This document shows positions 41,162 through 50,218 of a stretch of DNA of 64,000 nt, piece after piece. The notes under the pieces are model-generated. The model was not told the origin of the DNA and did not search any database. It saw nothing but the letters and a program-made list of their open reading frames with translations. Source of the stretch: JAYFQE01 sp034927345 (lineage in GTDB: Bacteria; Bacillota; Clostridia; Saccharofermentanales; UBA5734); contig JAYFQE010000001.1 of the NCBI GenBank assembly GCA_034927345.1, positions 62,001 through 126,000 on the forward strand. The letters are read 5' to 3'. Each line of letters opens with the position of its first letter. Position 1 is the stretch's first letter. The translations under genes were made by a program, and so were the position numbers.

Positions 41162-42678
41162 TAGCAGAAAAGCCGGTAAACCGCCTCATACCGATTGGCT
41201 ATTATATTGGTTTAGTGATTATCGGACTAGGAGCATTACATTTGATTCCTATTCTGACTTCTTTGATATACGGTGAATGGAATATTTTAATTGACTTCAT
41301 CATCAGTTTTTCTTTATCGATTTTAATCGGCGCCGCATTAGCTTTGTTTTGCGGCAGAAGCAAGCAAACTCAGAAACTTGGCTGGGGTGAAGGGATGGCG
41401 GTGACAGCGATCAGTTGGATAGCCGGCATGGTTCTCTGCGCCATACCGTATTACCTGAGCGGCCAGTATTGTTCCTTTCTGGATGCTTGTTTTGACGTCA
41501 TGAGCGGATTTACGACAACCGGTGTGGTTTTGATTCAAAACATGGATCATACATCAAACGGAATCAACATGTGGCGGCATCTGCTGACTTTTGTCGGCGG
41601 CCAGGGGATGGTCGTTTTGGCTCTGACTTTCCTGGTCAAAGGTACAAATGGCGCTTACAAAATGTATGTTGGAGAAGGTAAAGATGAACGCCTGATGCCT
41701 AATGTCGTTACAACGGCCAGGTATATCTGGGGCATCAGCTTGATCTATCTTCTGTTAGGAACCATCGTTTTAACGGTTATAGGCATGATTGAAGGACTAC
41801 TTCCTGACCGTGCTTTCCTGCATGGCATGTGGCTCTTCATGTCCAGCTGGAGTACGGGCGGATTTGCGCCGATGTCCCAAAATATCCTTTATTATCACAG
41901 TATCTGGTTTGAAATGGGCACGATGGTTTTCTTTATCATTGGTTCTTTCAATTTTGCCCTTCATTATGCCGTCATTACCGGCAAACGAAATGAACTCTAT
42001 AAAAACATCGAAACCATGTCTATGACGATTACGGTCACCGTTCTGACTTTATTGACGACGATCGGCCTGATTCGTCAAAATATTTATTCGGATGTTTTTT
42101 CTGTTTTCCGAAAAGTTTTTTACCAATTAATTTCCGGTCATACGACAACCGGTACGATGACGATTTATGCGCGGCAATTCCGTCTTGAGTGGGGCGATCT
42201 GGCTTTGCTGGCCATGATCATCGCCATGATGATCGGCGGCAGCGCCTGTTCGACAGCCGGCGGCTTCAAAGGTTTGCGGATCGGCATCATCTGGAGTGCT
42301 TTTCGTCATGATATCCGCCGGCTGGGACAGCCGGAATCTGTTGTCGTGACACGGCGGATTCACCATATTCGAGACATTTCGCTGGATGACAATACGGTAC
42401 ATAGTGCCATGTTGATTGTCCTTGCCTACATGATCACCTTTACCTTGACGACTGTGACCGGCTTGCTTTATGGATATCCCCTTATTGATTCGGCTTTTGA
42501 AGCAGCCTCAGTCAGCGGTAATGTGGGTTTGAGCATCGGCATAACACAAGCTTCTATGCCTGTTGGCCTCAAATTGAATTATATTATAACCATGTGGCTG
42601 GCCAGACTTGAATTCATGTCGATACTGGCTTTAATAGGCTATATAACAACTCAGGTGAAGAAGATATGGAAAAAATGA
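41158..42678 (+). CDS. TrkH-family potassium uptake protein
   Basis: 506-residue channel-like transporter with four pore repeats whose filters read GFTTTGVV, SWSTGGFAP, GHTTTGTM and SGNVGLSIG; each has the filter glycine. This is the Trk/Ktr layout. The true start is ATG 41158, translationally coupled to the 38-residue peptide, not the longer frame from 41008. K+ uptake would be gated by the cytosolic TrkA-N proteins. Confidence 0.92.
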   Translation: MIAEKPVNRLIPIGYYIGLVIIGLGALHLIPILTSLIYGEWNILIDFIISFSLSILIGAALALFCGRSKQTQKLGWGEGMAVTAISWIAGMVLCAIPYYLSGQYCSFLDACFDVMSGFTTTGVVLIQNMDHTSNGINMWRHLLTFVGGQGMVVLALTFLVKGTNGAYKMYVGEGKDERLMPNVVTTARYIWGISLIYLLLGTIVLTVIGMIEGLLPDRAFLHGMWLFMSSWSTGGFAPMSQNILYYHSIWFEMGTMVFFIIGSFNFALHYAVITGKRNELYKNIETMSMTITVTVLTLLTTIGLIRQNIYSDVFSVFRKVFYQLISGHTTTGTMTIYARQFRLEWGDLALLAMIIAMMIGGSACSTAGGFKGLRIGIIWSAFRHDIRRLGQPESVVVTRRIHHIRDISLDDNTVHSAMLIVLAYMITFTLTTVTGLLYGYPLIDSAFEAASVSGNVGLSIGITQASMPVGLKLNYIITMWLARLEFMSILALIGYITTQVKKIWKK

Positions 42679-43196
42679 AAATTAAAACCGCATATAGGTA
42701 CAGGGCGATCCTGATTATTGTTATTTTAATCGCAGTAATATCTGTTGATCAACCTCTGGCCGATACGATGCCGGCTCTTGATGGCGCCAGCCTGATTGAA
42801 CAAGCAAAAGCGTTAAATGGTCAGGATGTTTCCTGTCAAGGTGAAGTGATCGGCGATATCATGCCTCGGCAAGATCATTATTGGATCAATGTATTAAACA
42901 ACGGTACGGCCGTCGGGATCTGGATCACCGCCGAACAGCGGTCTTTAATCGGTCTGGCAGGCCGTTACGGAATACAGGGCGACGAAGTGAAAATTATCGG
43001 CCGGTTTAACCGCGCCTGTTCGGAGCATGGCGGCGATTTGGACATACATGCCCATTCGATTGAAATCGTCAGTAAAGGTTATTATATTCCGCAAAAGCTG
43101 AATATAACCCGGTTGATTATCGCCGCCGGCTTTTTTATACTAGCCGTTTATGGCCTGATCATGCTCATGAAACATCGTTTCCTGCAGAGGAACTAA
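42666..43196 (+). CDS. Membrane-anchored OB-fold-like protein
   Basis: 176 residues: N-terminal TM (AILIIVILIAVISV), a soluble beta-rich domain with GEVIGDIMPRQDHYWINV, VGIWIT, VKIIGRFNRAC and HAHSIEIV resembling a small OB fold, and a C-terminal TM (LIIAAGFFILAVYGLIML). The soluble part faces outside or the cytosol, undecided. It overlaps trkH (ATG 42666; ATG 42675 also possible). Last plus-strand gene of the potassium operon. Family not named with certainty. Confidence 0.65.
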   Translation: MEKMKIKTAYRYRAILIIVILIAVISVDQPLADTMPALDGASLIEQAKALNGQDVSCQGEVIGDIMPRQDHYWINVLNNGTAVGIWITAEQRSLIGLAGRYGIQGDEVKIIGRFNRACSEHGGDLDIHAHSIEIVSKGYYIPQKLNITRLIIAAGFFILAVYGLIMLMKHRFLQRN

Positions 43197-43197
43197 A

Positions 43198-43902
43198 TCA
43201 AATGTTTGTCGCCAGGCGATAACCTACGCCAACTTCAGTTTGGATATACTCCGGATCGGCGGGATTTAATTCAATTTTACGGCGGAGATTAGACACAAAG
43301 ACGCGTAGCGTTTGTGAATCTGATTCCAGCTGGTAATTGCCGCGGATTTTCTGCAATATCTGTTTATGTGTCAAAACACGTCCGGCATGTATGGCCATTT
43401 GGCAGAGAATATCATATTCAATCGGAGTCAGGTGAACGATTTCGTCACGTACAGTAACGATACGCCGTACATAATCAATCGTTAAATCCCGATTTTGATA
43501 AAGGCTTGCTTCATCCTCCTCATCATTACCTTTTTCATGATGACGCAAGGCAACGCGGATCCGCGCCAGTAATTCAGGAACGCTAAAAGGTTTGCTGACA
43601 TAATCGTCGGCGCCGCTATCGAGAGCGTCGACTTTTTCATGATCGAGATGGCGGGCAGAAACAACGATAATCGGTGAATCAGAGAGCGCGCGAATGCGGC
43701 CGATCACATTCATTCCATCGATATCCGGCAGTCCAAGATCAAGGAGAATGATATCCGGATTCCAACAAGCAGCTAAGGATATGCCATTTTCACCGGTCCG
43801 GGCTGTCAGCGTTTTGTATCCCTGAGAATTCATCGCGGTCGCGATGAAATTTTCGATCGGGGCATCGTCTTCAATAATCAGCACGAGTGTTTTATTATTC
43901 AT
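43198..43902 (-). CDS. OmpR/KdpE-family response regulator
   Basis: 234 residues. The receiver domain has acidic E11/D12, phospho-acceptor D55 in ILLDLGLPD and Lys in SKPFS. The winged-helix output domain has LTPIEYDILCQM, RVLTHKQIL and TLRVFVSNLRRKIE and ends VGVGYRL. KdpE-like by similarity and by its kinase partner. The start overlaps the kinase stop (ATGA). It probably regulates potassium genes here, such as the convergent trk operon. Confidence 0.92.
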   Translation of the reverse strand: MNNKTLVLIIEDDAPIENFIATAMNSQGYKTLTARTGENGISLAACWNPDIILLDLGLPDIDGMNVIGRIRALSDSPIIVVSARHLDHEKVDALDSGADDYVSKPFSVPELLARIRVALRHHEKGNDEEDEASLYQNRDLTIDYVRRIVTVRDEIVHLTPIEYDILCQMAIHAGRVLTHKQILQKIRGNYQLESDSQTLRVFVSNLRRKIELNPADPEYIQTEVGVGYRLATNI

Positions 43903-45008
43903 TTCTTTATCGGCCCTCCATTGATCGGAATGGTAAAAGTAAAAACCGCGCCGCCATCCGGGTGGTTCTCGGCAACCAGAACGCCTTGATGAGCGCGGAT
44001 GATCGATTGGCAGATGGACAAGCCAAGCCCCATGCCGCGTCTTGAATCATATCGTTCTTCGTTTCCGACAAAGTACCGTTCAAAAATTCGATCCAGAACA
44101 TCAGGCGGAATGTTTGGGCCATTATTCCAGACACTGAATTTGGCCTGATCCTGATCACAGATGACTGTAATGGTAATCTCACCATTTTCTTTGGTATGGG
44201 CGATTGCATTATCTAATAAATTAATCAAAACTTGTTCGATCAACGCAGAATCCATCCAGACGGCGACCGGATCGGCAGGCGTATTGACTTTGATAGAACG
44301 TTTTCCTAATCGTCTGCGAATGATAACCAGCGTTTCACCGACGATCTCTTCAATCAATTCTGGACAGATTTTCAATTTCATCAGATTATCATCAATTCTG
44401 GTCAGGCTTAACAGATTTTCCACAAAGCGATTGAGCCATACCGATTCATGATAAACATCCTCTAACAATTTTTTTCGGTCCTCAGAGGATAAAGTGCCCT
44501 CCGTATCCAGAAGCATACTGATCGAACCGGTAATACTGGTCAGCGGCGTACGAAGATCATGGGATATAGAACGTAAGATCGTTCCCCGAAGTTTCTCGTT
44601 TTCAATGATCTGCCGGCTTTTCTCCTGAATATTCGCCTGCCGGATTTTTTCTTCAGCAGCATACCGAATCCGAACTGTTGTGGCGCTTGTTATGATCGAT
44701 ACAATGAGCATGATGGCGAAAATAAGCGGATATTTAGGGTCATAAGCATTAAAGCTGAAGTATGGTTCCGTAAAGAAAAAATTAAATAAAATAACGGCAA
44801 GCAAGGCGCTGACGGCGCCATACCAATATCCTGCAGTAAAACGTGAAATTAGAAAAACCGACAATAAATAAAGCATAATAACGATGGAGTCGTTTAAAAT
44901 CAGATGAAAAAGAAGCCGGCAGATGATTGTTGTTACAGCCAGCATCAATAGCATAAAAGCCAAATAAATTATATGTCTCGGCTCTGATTTCAAGTTGATT
45001 TTCTTCAA
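43899..45008 (-). CDS. KdpD-like sensor histidine kinase lacking the N-terminal domain
   Basis: 369 residues from TTG 45008 (AGGAGG at 45017-45022, 8 nt spacing). The frame is open to 45089, but that extension overlaps the preceding gene and does not look like protein. It has four TMs of DUF4118 (as in KdpD), a short linker, HisKA with SISHDLRTPLTSI, and HATPase_c with LLDNAIAHT, FERYFVG and GMGLGLSI. The ~400-residue KdpD/Usp N-terminal sensor of classical KdpD is absent. Confidence 0.88.
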   Translation of the reverse strand: MKKINLKSEPRHIIYLAFMLLMLAVTTIICRLLFHLILNDSIVIMLYLLSVFLISRFTAGYWYGAVSALLAVILFNFFFTEPYFSFNAYDPKYPLIFAIMLIVSIITSATTVRIRYAAEEKIRQANIQEKSRQIIENEKLRGTILRSISHDLRTPLTSITGSISMLLDTEGTLSSEDRKKLLEDVYHESVWLNRFVENLLSLTRIDDNLMKLKICPELIEEIVGETLVIIRRRLGKRSIKVNTPADPVAVWMDSALIEQVLINLLDNAIAHTKENGEITITVICDQDQAKFSVWNNGPNIPPDVLDRIFERYFVGNEERYDSRRGMGLGLSICQSIIRAHQGVLVAENHPDGGAVFTFTIPINGGPIKK

Positions 45009-45085
45009 ACAGCGTACCTCCTGCTTATTTGATTGTACGCTTGTTCGCTTGCTTGTTCCACAGGTATAAGCTGAAAGCGGCCAGA

Positions 45086-45493
45086 TCAATGGATGGCTGT
45101 AATTGCATTTTCAACCGAATGTGAACAGGCTTCAGCAGCACAGATAACCGAATCGACGCCAAGTCGTTGAAAAACGGTGCAATTTATCGGATTTTCAACC
45201 GTTGCGATTGTCCGCGGCACACCAAATTTCTTTTTAGCTAAATCACAAATAACCAGATTATCTGCGTCCTTTTCAGACATCGCAATTAAAAGATCGCAAT
45301 GATCTGCGCCGGCTGAGGCCAGTGTATACGGCTGGCTGGCATCGCCTAAAACGGTTGTCTGATCAGTCTGATTGGCAATCAAAGTACAAAAAGACAGGCT
45401 ATTGCTGACTAATGTAACATGATGTTTTGCATTGAGTAATGATTTAGTCAGGAGTTGGGTTCGTAAATCGTTACCAATGACGAGAATATTCAC
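45086..45493 (-). CDS. TrkA-N domain protein, single domain, degenerate loop
   Basis: 135 residues. The fold follows TrkA-N (NLVICDLAKKKFGVPRTIATVENP and VFQRLGVDSVI match the plus-strand TrkA-like protein), but the glycine loop is GNDLRTQ instead of GxGxxG and strand 2 ends in VTLVSNS without the acidic residue. It may have lost nucleotide binding and act as a partner subunit. It lies 4 nt after the next TrkA-N gene and is followed by the sensor kinase gene. Confidence 0.82.
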   Translation of the reverse strand: MNILVIGNDLRTQLLTKSLLNAKHHVTLVSNSLSFCTLIANQTDQTTVLGDASQPYTLASAGADHCDLLIAMSEKDADNLVICDLAKKKFGVPRTIATVENPINCTVFQRLGVDSVICAAEACSHSVENAITAIH

Positions 45494-45497
45494 AAGA

Positions 45498-45929
45498 TCA
45501 TCCTTCTTTCTTTTCCAGATCTTTGATGACTTCTTGTGTCATAACCCAATGGGGACACAAAATCAAAAAATCGAATCTTTCTTTTACAGACAATAGACTA
45601 GAATCGTTAACCATCGCTATGACTATGGGTACTTCGTATATTTCCCGGGCTATTTGAGCGATCATCAGGTTAACATTATCGTTATTCGTCGCAGAAATCA
45701 CAGCTCTGGCATGGCTGATTCCGGCCTGCCGCAGAACATCGATGTTGCTTGCATCTCCTTCAATTGTTGATCCGGAAAATTCCGGCATAAACTTATTGAA
45801 CGATTCACGATTGATATCAATGACGGTGACATTTTCATCAGCTATATTTAATTGTTCCGCCAGGCAGCAACCTGTGCGGCCGCCGCCGGCTATGATGATT
45901 CCTGATACTTCTTTACTGGCAAACATCAT
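45498..45929 (-). CDS. TrkA-N domain protein, single domain, intact loop
   Basis: 143 residues with an intact loop (IIIAGGGRTGCCLA) and acidic strand end (VTVIDIN), no TrkA-C domain. GGGAGG precedes tandem ATGs at 45929 and 45926; the second has the better 7-nt spacing. First gene of a minus-strand operon TrkA-N, TrkA-N, sensor kinase, response regulator, so potassium gating subunits are cotranscribed with the sensor pair. Confidence 0.85.
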   Translation of the reverse strand: MMFASKEVSGIIIAGGGRTGCCLAEQLNIADENVTVIDINRESFNKFMPEFSGSTIEGDASNIDVLRQAGISHARAVISATNNDNVNLMIAQIAREIYEVPIVIAMVNDSSLLSVKERFDFLILCPHWVMTQEVIKDLEKKEG

Positions 45930-46112
45930 GATGCCTCCCGGATAGAATACAACTACTATCTGCTAATCTTATCAACTCCTCTATAAAGACGGTGTTATTT
46001 CCTTAAGGCTACATATAAATATTATATAAAGATAATCAAAAAAATTATTGATGCCAGATCATATATTGATGTTCGGCCGCGTAAGCCATAATAAGGAGTA
46101 AGTGCGGCTGCC

Positions 46113-47522
46113 TTATTCATCGGCTGCCAGACGCCGTATTGTTACTTGGCGGTCTATGGCCAGAGATTCCAGGTATTCTTTCATCGGCTGCTGCCAGTCG
46201 GGACCGTCGTCATCCTGGTTCTGCCAGCAGACCGGCGATTTACCGCCGTCGTTATCGAGATCGATATAAGCCGGAGAGCAGTCAAAGCAGACTTTTGCCA
46301 GTACCGCCAGTTCATAATCGCCTAACCGGATGAACAAGTTCTGGTATTCCTGATCCCAGAAGTATGGGATATTGAGAAGTTCAATCAAATCGTCGGCATG
46401 ATGGACCGAAGCCAGCACCTGGTCGATTCGCTGATCAACATCCGGTAAATCGGCAAGCCGATCGATCAATGAGCGCAAGGCGCTGTCACTGAGCCGGCGG
46501 CCGGCTTTAACCGGATTATTTACAGTCCGGGTTTGGCTGGGTTTGACTGCCAGAAAAGCGGTCAGATTGTTCTGACGGGCAGCCGCCAACAACTGGCGGC
46601 TGTATAATTCAGCAAAGGGGCGCAGATAATCCGCCACGTCCGGCTGATCCGGCGGCAGGAGTTTTTCACGCGCGGCAGCCAGCCGCTGTTCAGCCTGGGC
46701 GTCCGGCAAATCCTGCAGGTTCTTTTCCAGCCATAGGCATACTTTTTCATTGATATCGATATCGGTGGCCGGGCGGCCCAGCAAAAGAGAAGCCAGGGAT
46801 TGTTTCAATAATAATTCTGCAAGATTGATAAGCAGATCCTGACCAGGGATGCCATATTTACGGCCGTAAATCATCAATAGGCGGTCGATTGCGTCCGGAT
46901 CGTAAACGGCACAGAATGCCTGTTCCAACAATAAGTGCTCAAGGTAATGAACTGCGTAAATGATACCGGTCTGACTCATGTCGTCGGATAATAATGGGTA
47001 ATCAATATCCAGCTGCGTAAGCTGAACGTCAAAGCGGTCATCATAATGGGCGAGAAATTCCGGGAATCCATGGTTGAAAAGATGATGGTAAGCTTTTAGG
47101 ATAACCGGAAGCCGCGTGCCGTCGGCTAAACGCAGGAGCATCCGGCAGCGGGCGATCTGTCCGCCGACCGCCTGGCGGCTTGCCTGTATCAGGTCGGCCG
47201 AACGGCTGCCGGCAAGAATGGCCGCCGCGTCATCCGGAGAGGCTTGACTTTTAAAATACAGATCAAGGCCATACAAAATTGAACCGAGCAGTTTCTGGGC
47301 GTCGCTGGTACGGACGGAATAGCTCTGCCCGCGGGTATATTCCTGAACGATTGTATTCATGGCCGACATCAGCTCGATCTGGATCCGCTCCAGATCATCT
47401 GGCCCCAGCAAACCGTTCCGCGAGGCTTCCTGAATCAAGGACAAGGTGTATTGCCGTTCGTCAAGCTGTGCGCGCAGAAGGGTATGAGCTTTGGCCGGCA
47501 GGTTATCTTTAGCAATTATCAT
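46113..47522 (-). CDS. Uncharacterised protein (DUF6179-like)
   Basis: 469 residues, soluble and mostly helical, without TM or signal peptide. Recognisable stretches include RTSDAQKLLGSILYGLDLYF, FPEFLAHYDDRFD, DYPLL and IYAVHYLEHLLLE. From memory it resembles DUF6179 proteins of Clostridia; this needs a profile search. ATG 47522 is preferred over 47537 because GAGGA lies 9 nt before it. It overlaps the preceding small gene by 14 nt, so they form a pair. Confidence 0.65.
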   Translation of the reverse strand: MIIAKDNLPAKAHTLLRAQLDERQYTLSLIQEASRNGLLGPDDLERIQIELMSAMNTIVQEYTRGQSYSVRTSDAQKLLGSILYGLDLYFKSQASPDDAAAILAGSRSADLIQASRQAVGGQIARCRMLLRLADGTRLPVILKAYHHLFNHGFPEFLAHYDDRFDVQLTQLDIDYPLLSDDMSQTGIIYAVHYLEHLLLEQAFCAVYDPDAIDRLLMIYGRKYGIPGQDLLINLAELLLKQSLASLLLGRPATDIDINEKVCLWLEKNLQDLPDAQAEQRLAAAREKLLPPDQPDVADYLRPFAELYSRQLLAAARQNNLTAFLAVKPSQTRTVNNPVKAGRRLSDSALRSLIDRLADLPDVDQRIDQVLASVHHADDLIELLNIPYFWDQEYQNLFIRLGDYELAVLAKVCFDCSPAYIDLDNDGGKSPVCWQNQDDDGPDWQQPMKEYLESLAIDRQVTIRRLAADE

Positions 47523-48015
47523 TTTCGTTTTCCTCATCTTCTGTGACAGTCATATCTTCGCCGTCGTCATCATAATGGCGTCCAAATCGGATGTTGCGGG
47601 CCATGCGGTCTAGTTCGCGGCCGGCCAGTAATTCCAGCGATCCATGACAGCGTTCTTCAAAATAAGTTCTCATCAATGAGATCAACAAATCATCGGGAAT
47701 TTGATCCAGAGTTTCATTTTTATAAGTATAGAAAAGGGTCAGTAATTCTTGAAGGACTTCGGCATATTCGTCTTGATTGATGTAGGCCGAATCACAAAAA
47801 GCCTCAATCAGCCGGACAATCGTCGCGCCGCCGAATTCGATCCGGTCCAGGTCTTTCAAGACGGTTCGCCGGGTTTCAGCCAGTTCGGCCGCGTCGCTTG
47901 GGGTTATACGAAGGCCGTGCTGAGCGGACTGTTCATTTGTCTGCAAAATCTGATCCAGCCCGGTTGATTCCGTCAGCAAACCGGTGCGAAACAGCGTCAG
48001 AAAATTGTTATCCAT
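47509..48015 (-). CDS. Uncharacterised protein (DUF6323-like)
   Basis: 168 residues, soluble and helical. It contains LRITPSDAAELAETR, FGGATIVRLIEAFCDSAYI and LLISLMRTYFEERCHGSLE, and ends in a very acidic tail (DDDGEDMTVTEDEENEND). From memory it resembles DUF6323, often found next to DUF6179. GGGAGG precedes the ATG. Overlap with the following gene indicates that the two products act together. Function unknown. Confidence 0.65.
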   Translation of the reverse strand: MDNNFLTLFRTGLLTESTGLDQILQTNEQSAQHGLRITPSDAAELAETRRTVLKDLDRIEFGGATIVRLIEAFCDSAYINQDEYAEVLQELLTLFYTYKNETLDQIPDDLLISLMRTYFEERCHGSLELLAGRELDRMARNIRFGRHYDDDGEDMTVTEDEENENDNC

Positions 48016-48056
48016 GATAGCCTCCCCGGCATGATATGATTTTCATGCGCACCCTA

Positions 48057-48172
48057 TTGACAACCTCTAAATTATGTGCTACACTGATAAAAATTGTAGC
48101 TTTATTAAACAGTAGACGTAAATTTTAGTATAACGTTTGGCGAGTCGTTCGTCAACGTTTTTATTTTTTTTT
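48057..48172 (+). ncRNA. Candidate small RNA transcription unit
   Basis: TTGACA (48057-48062), 17 nt and TACACT (48080-48085) form a strong promoter. About 50 nt later TTGGCGA / TTCGTCAA (48137-48155) forms a 7-bp hairpin followed by a 15-base tract with 14 T (48158-48172). A transcript of about 80 nt from ~48092 would end here, with no ORF of note. Alternatively it is a premature terminator in the leader of the acyl-CoA synthetase gene about 200 nt downstream. Confidence 0.5.
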
Positions 48173-48273
48173 AGCATGATTTTTCGATGGCATAAACGAT
48201 GCCGGGATGACGATGGGAATAGGATCCGTTATCCGATCCAACAGAACTATTTCCTTGCGGCGGCTGAATCAGC

Positions 48274-48279
48274 TATAAT
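48274..48279 (+). promoter_or_regulatory. Likely -10 element of second acyl-CoA synthetase gene
   Basis: Perfect TATAAT at 48274-48279, 90 nt before the ATG. The -35 at 17 nt (TTCCTT, 48251-48256) is weak. Confidence 0.4.
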
Positions 48280-48368
48280 CATGGTATATCAATCTTTCCG
48301 TGACAGACATGAAGATCAGCAGAGTATAACAAAAAGGATCTGATCAGGAAAAAGCAAGGGGTTTAGGT

Positions 48369-50174
48369 ATGAATAAAGCGCCGCTCTATAACGTACGGAC
48401 CGTGCACGATTTACGGGATATGATCAAGCAAAGCGCCCGCTTATATAGCGACAAGCCGGCCTTCCTGATCAAAGATGAAAAAGTGATTGTCCGGCAAGAA
48501 GGTTCTGAAGACGCCGCGCCGGGAATCCGAACGGAGAAGCAAGCCGCCGGCGCGGCGGCTGACAGGAAAAAAGCCGCGGAAAAAAGCCAGCCTTATTTAC
48601 CGGTCAGCTATAAGCAATATGATCAGGATGTCGATGCTTTTGGCACCCGTCTGAAACGGCTTGCTCCGGCCGACATCCGGGTGGCGATTCTAGCGGAGAC
48701 CCGTTATGAATGGTATGTTTCATATATGGCGACGGTCAACGGCGCCGGATTGGTTATACCGCTGGACAAAGAACTGCCTCAGGCGGAAATTGCCAGTCTG
48801 CTCAATCGATCCAAAGCAACAGTGCTTATTTATTCCGGCGGCAAGAAAAAAGACCTTGACGCCATACGGCCGGAGATTCCCAATGTTCGCCATTTTATCT
48901 GCATGGATCAGCTGGAGGAAGGTAAAGATTCGTTTTTCTGGACTTGGCTTGAAGAAGGCCGGGCAGCTCTGGCTGCCGGCGACCGGTCTTTTATTGAAGC
49001 GCCGATCGATTCCGAGTGCATGAGCATTCTCTTGTTTACATCGGGGACAACCGCCAAATCGAAGGCTGTGATGCTTTCGCACCGCAATATCTGCATTAAC
49101 CTGATAGCCATGTGCCAGATGGTCTATATTGGCGAAGGCGATGTGTTTCTGTCCGTTCTGCCGCTTCATCATACTTATGAATGCACCTGCGGCTTTCTCT
49201 GCCCTTTGTACCGGGGCTGTACGATCGCGCTTTGTGAAGGCTTGCGTTATATTACCAAAAATATGCAGGAATCAAAAGTGACGATCATGCTGGTGGTGCC
49301 GCTGATGATGGAACTTTTTTACAAGAGGATTATCAAATCGGCGACATCCGATCCGAAACTGGCTAGAAAATTCCGGCTCGGTTTGCGGATAAGCGGCTTG
49401 CTGCGCAGGATCGGCGTCGACAAGAGGCGGTCGCTTTTTGCTCGAGTGCATGACAATTTCGGCGGCCATCTGCGCTTGTTGATCGCCGGCGGCGCCTCGA
49501 TCGATCCGGCTATTCTCAAGGGCATGCAGGATCTGGGTATCCCTTGCATCCAGGGATATGGCCTGACTGAGTGTGCGCCGATTCTGGCCCTGAATCGTGA
49601 TGTTTACTTCAATAACCGCGCGGCCGGCCTGGCTATGCCCGGTGTTGAAATGAAAATCATTGATCGTGATGAAAACGGCATCGGCGAAATCGTCGGCCGC
49701 GGCGCTAACGTCATGATCGGATATTATGAAAACGAAGAAGCGACGCAGGAAGCCTTAGATGCGGACGGTTTCTTCCATACCGGCGATTTGGGCTATATCG
49801 ATCCAAATGGTTTTGTGATCATAACCGGAAGAAAAAAGAATGTCATTGTCACCAAAAACGGCAAGAATATTTTTCCGGAGGAAATCGAATCATTGCTGTA
49901 TCACAGTGATTTGATCCAGGAATGTCTGGTATTCGGAACGGTCGACGCAGATGGAGAAACCTTGGTCGGCGCGGAGATCTATCCCAATGCCGAGCGTGTG
50001 CAGGAACTATTCGGAACGTCGGTTTTAACATCGGATCCGGTCCGGCAGCGGATCGGCGAAGAGATCCGCAAGGTCAACCATTCGCTGGTTCCATATAAAT
50101 ACATCCGGCAATTTACCCTGCGCGATACAGAGTTTGAGAAAACGACGTCGAAGAAAATTAAACGGAAATATTAA
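48369..50174 (+). CDS. Long-chain acyl-CoA synthetase-like AMP-binding protein
   Basis: 601-residue adenylate-forming enzyme. Motifs: LLFTSGTTAKSKAVMLSH near residue 220, LPLHHTYE, GYGLTECAP, DGFFHTGDLGYID, GRKKNVIVTKNGKNIFP, and C-terminal FEKTTSKKIKRKY, where the catalytic lysine is expected. An Ala/Lys-rich insert near residues 45-75 separates the first strands and looks lineage-specific. It resembles FadD/AAS-type synthetases that hand acyl groups to lipids. It leads a cluster ending in a membrane thioredoxin and a phospholipase-C-like protein. Confidence 0.9.
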   Translation: MNKAPLYNVRTVHDLRDMIKQSARLYSDKPAFLIKDEKVIVRQEGSEDAAPGIRTEKQAAGAAADRKKAAEKSQPYLPVSYKQYDQDVDAFGTRLKRLAPADIRVAILAETRYEWYVSYMATVNGAGLVIPLDKELPQAEIASLLNRSKATVLIYSGGKKKDLDAIRPEIPNVRHFICMDQLEEGKDSFFWTWLEEGRAALAAGDRSFIEAPIDSECMSILLFTSGTTAKSKAVMLSHRNICINLIAMCQMVYIGEGDVFLSVLPLHHTYECTCGFLCPLYRGCTIALCEGLRYITKNMQESKVTIMLVVPLMMELFYKRIIKSATSDPKLARKFRLGLRISGLLRRIGVDKRRSLFARVHDNFGGHLRLLIAGGASIDPAILKGMQDLGIPCIQGYGLTECAPILALNRDVYFNNRAAGLAMPGVEMKIIDRDENGIGEIVGRGANVMIGYYENEEATQEALDADGFFHTGDLGYIDPNGFVIITGRKKNVIVTKNGKNIFPEEIESLLYHSDLIQECLVFGTVDADGETLVGAEIYPNAERVQELFGTSVLTSDPVRQRIGEEIRKVNHSLVPYKYIRQFTLRDTEFEKTTSKKIKRKY

Positions 50175-50218
50175 GTCCTGAACCGGTATTAGCGGCAAGG
50201 ACGGGACAGGAGTTGTCA

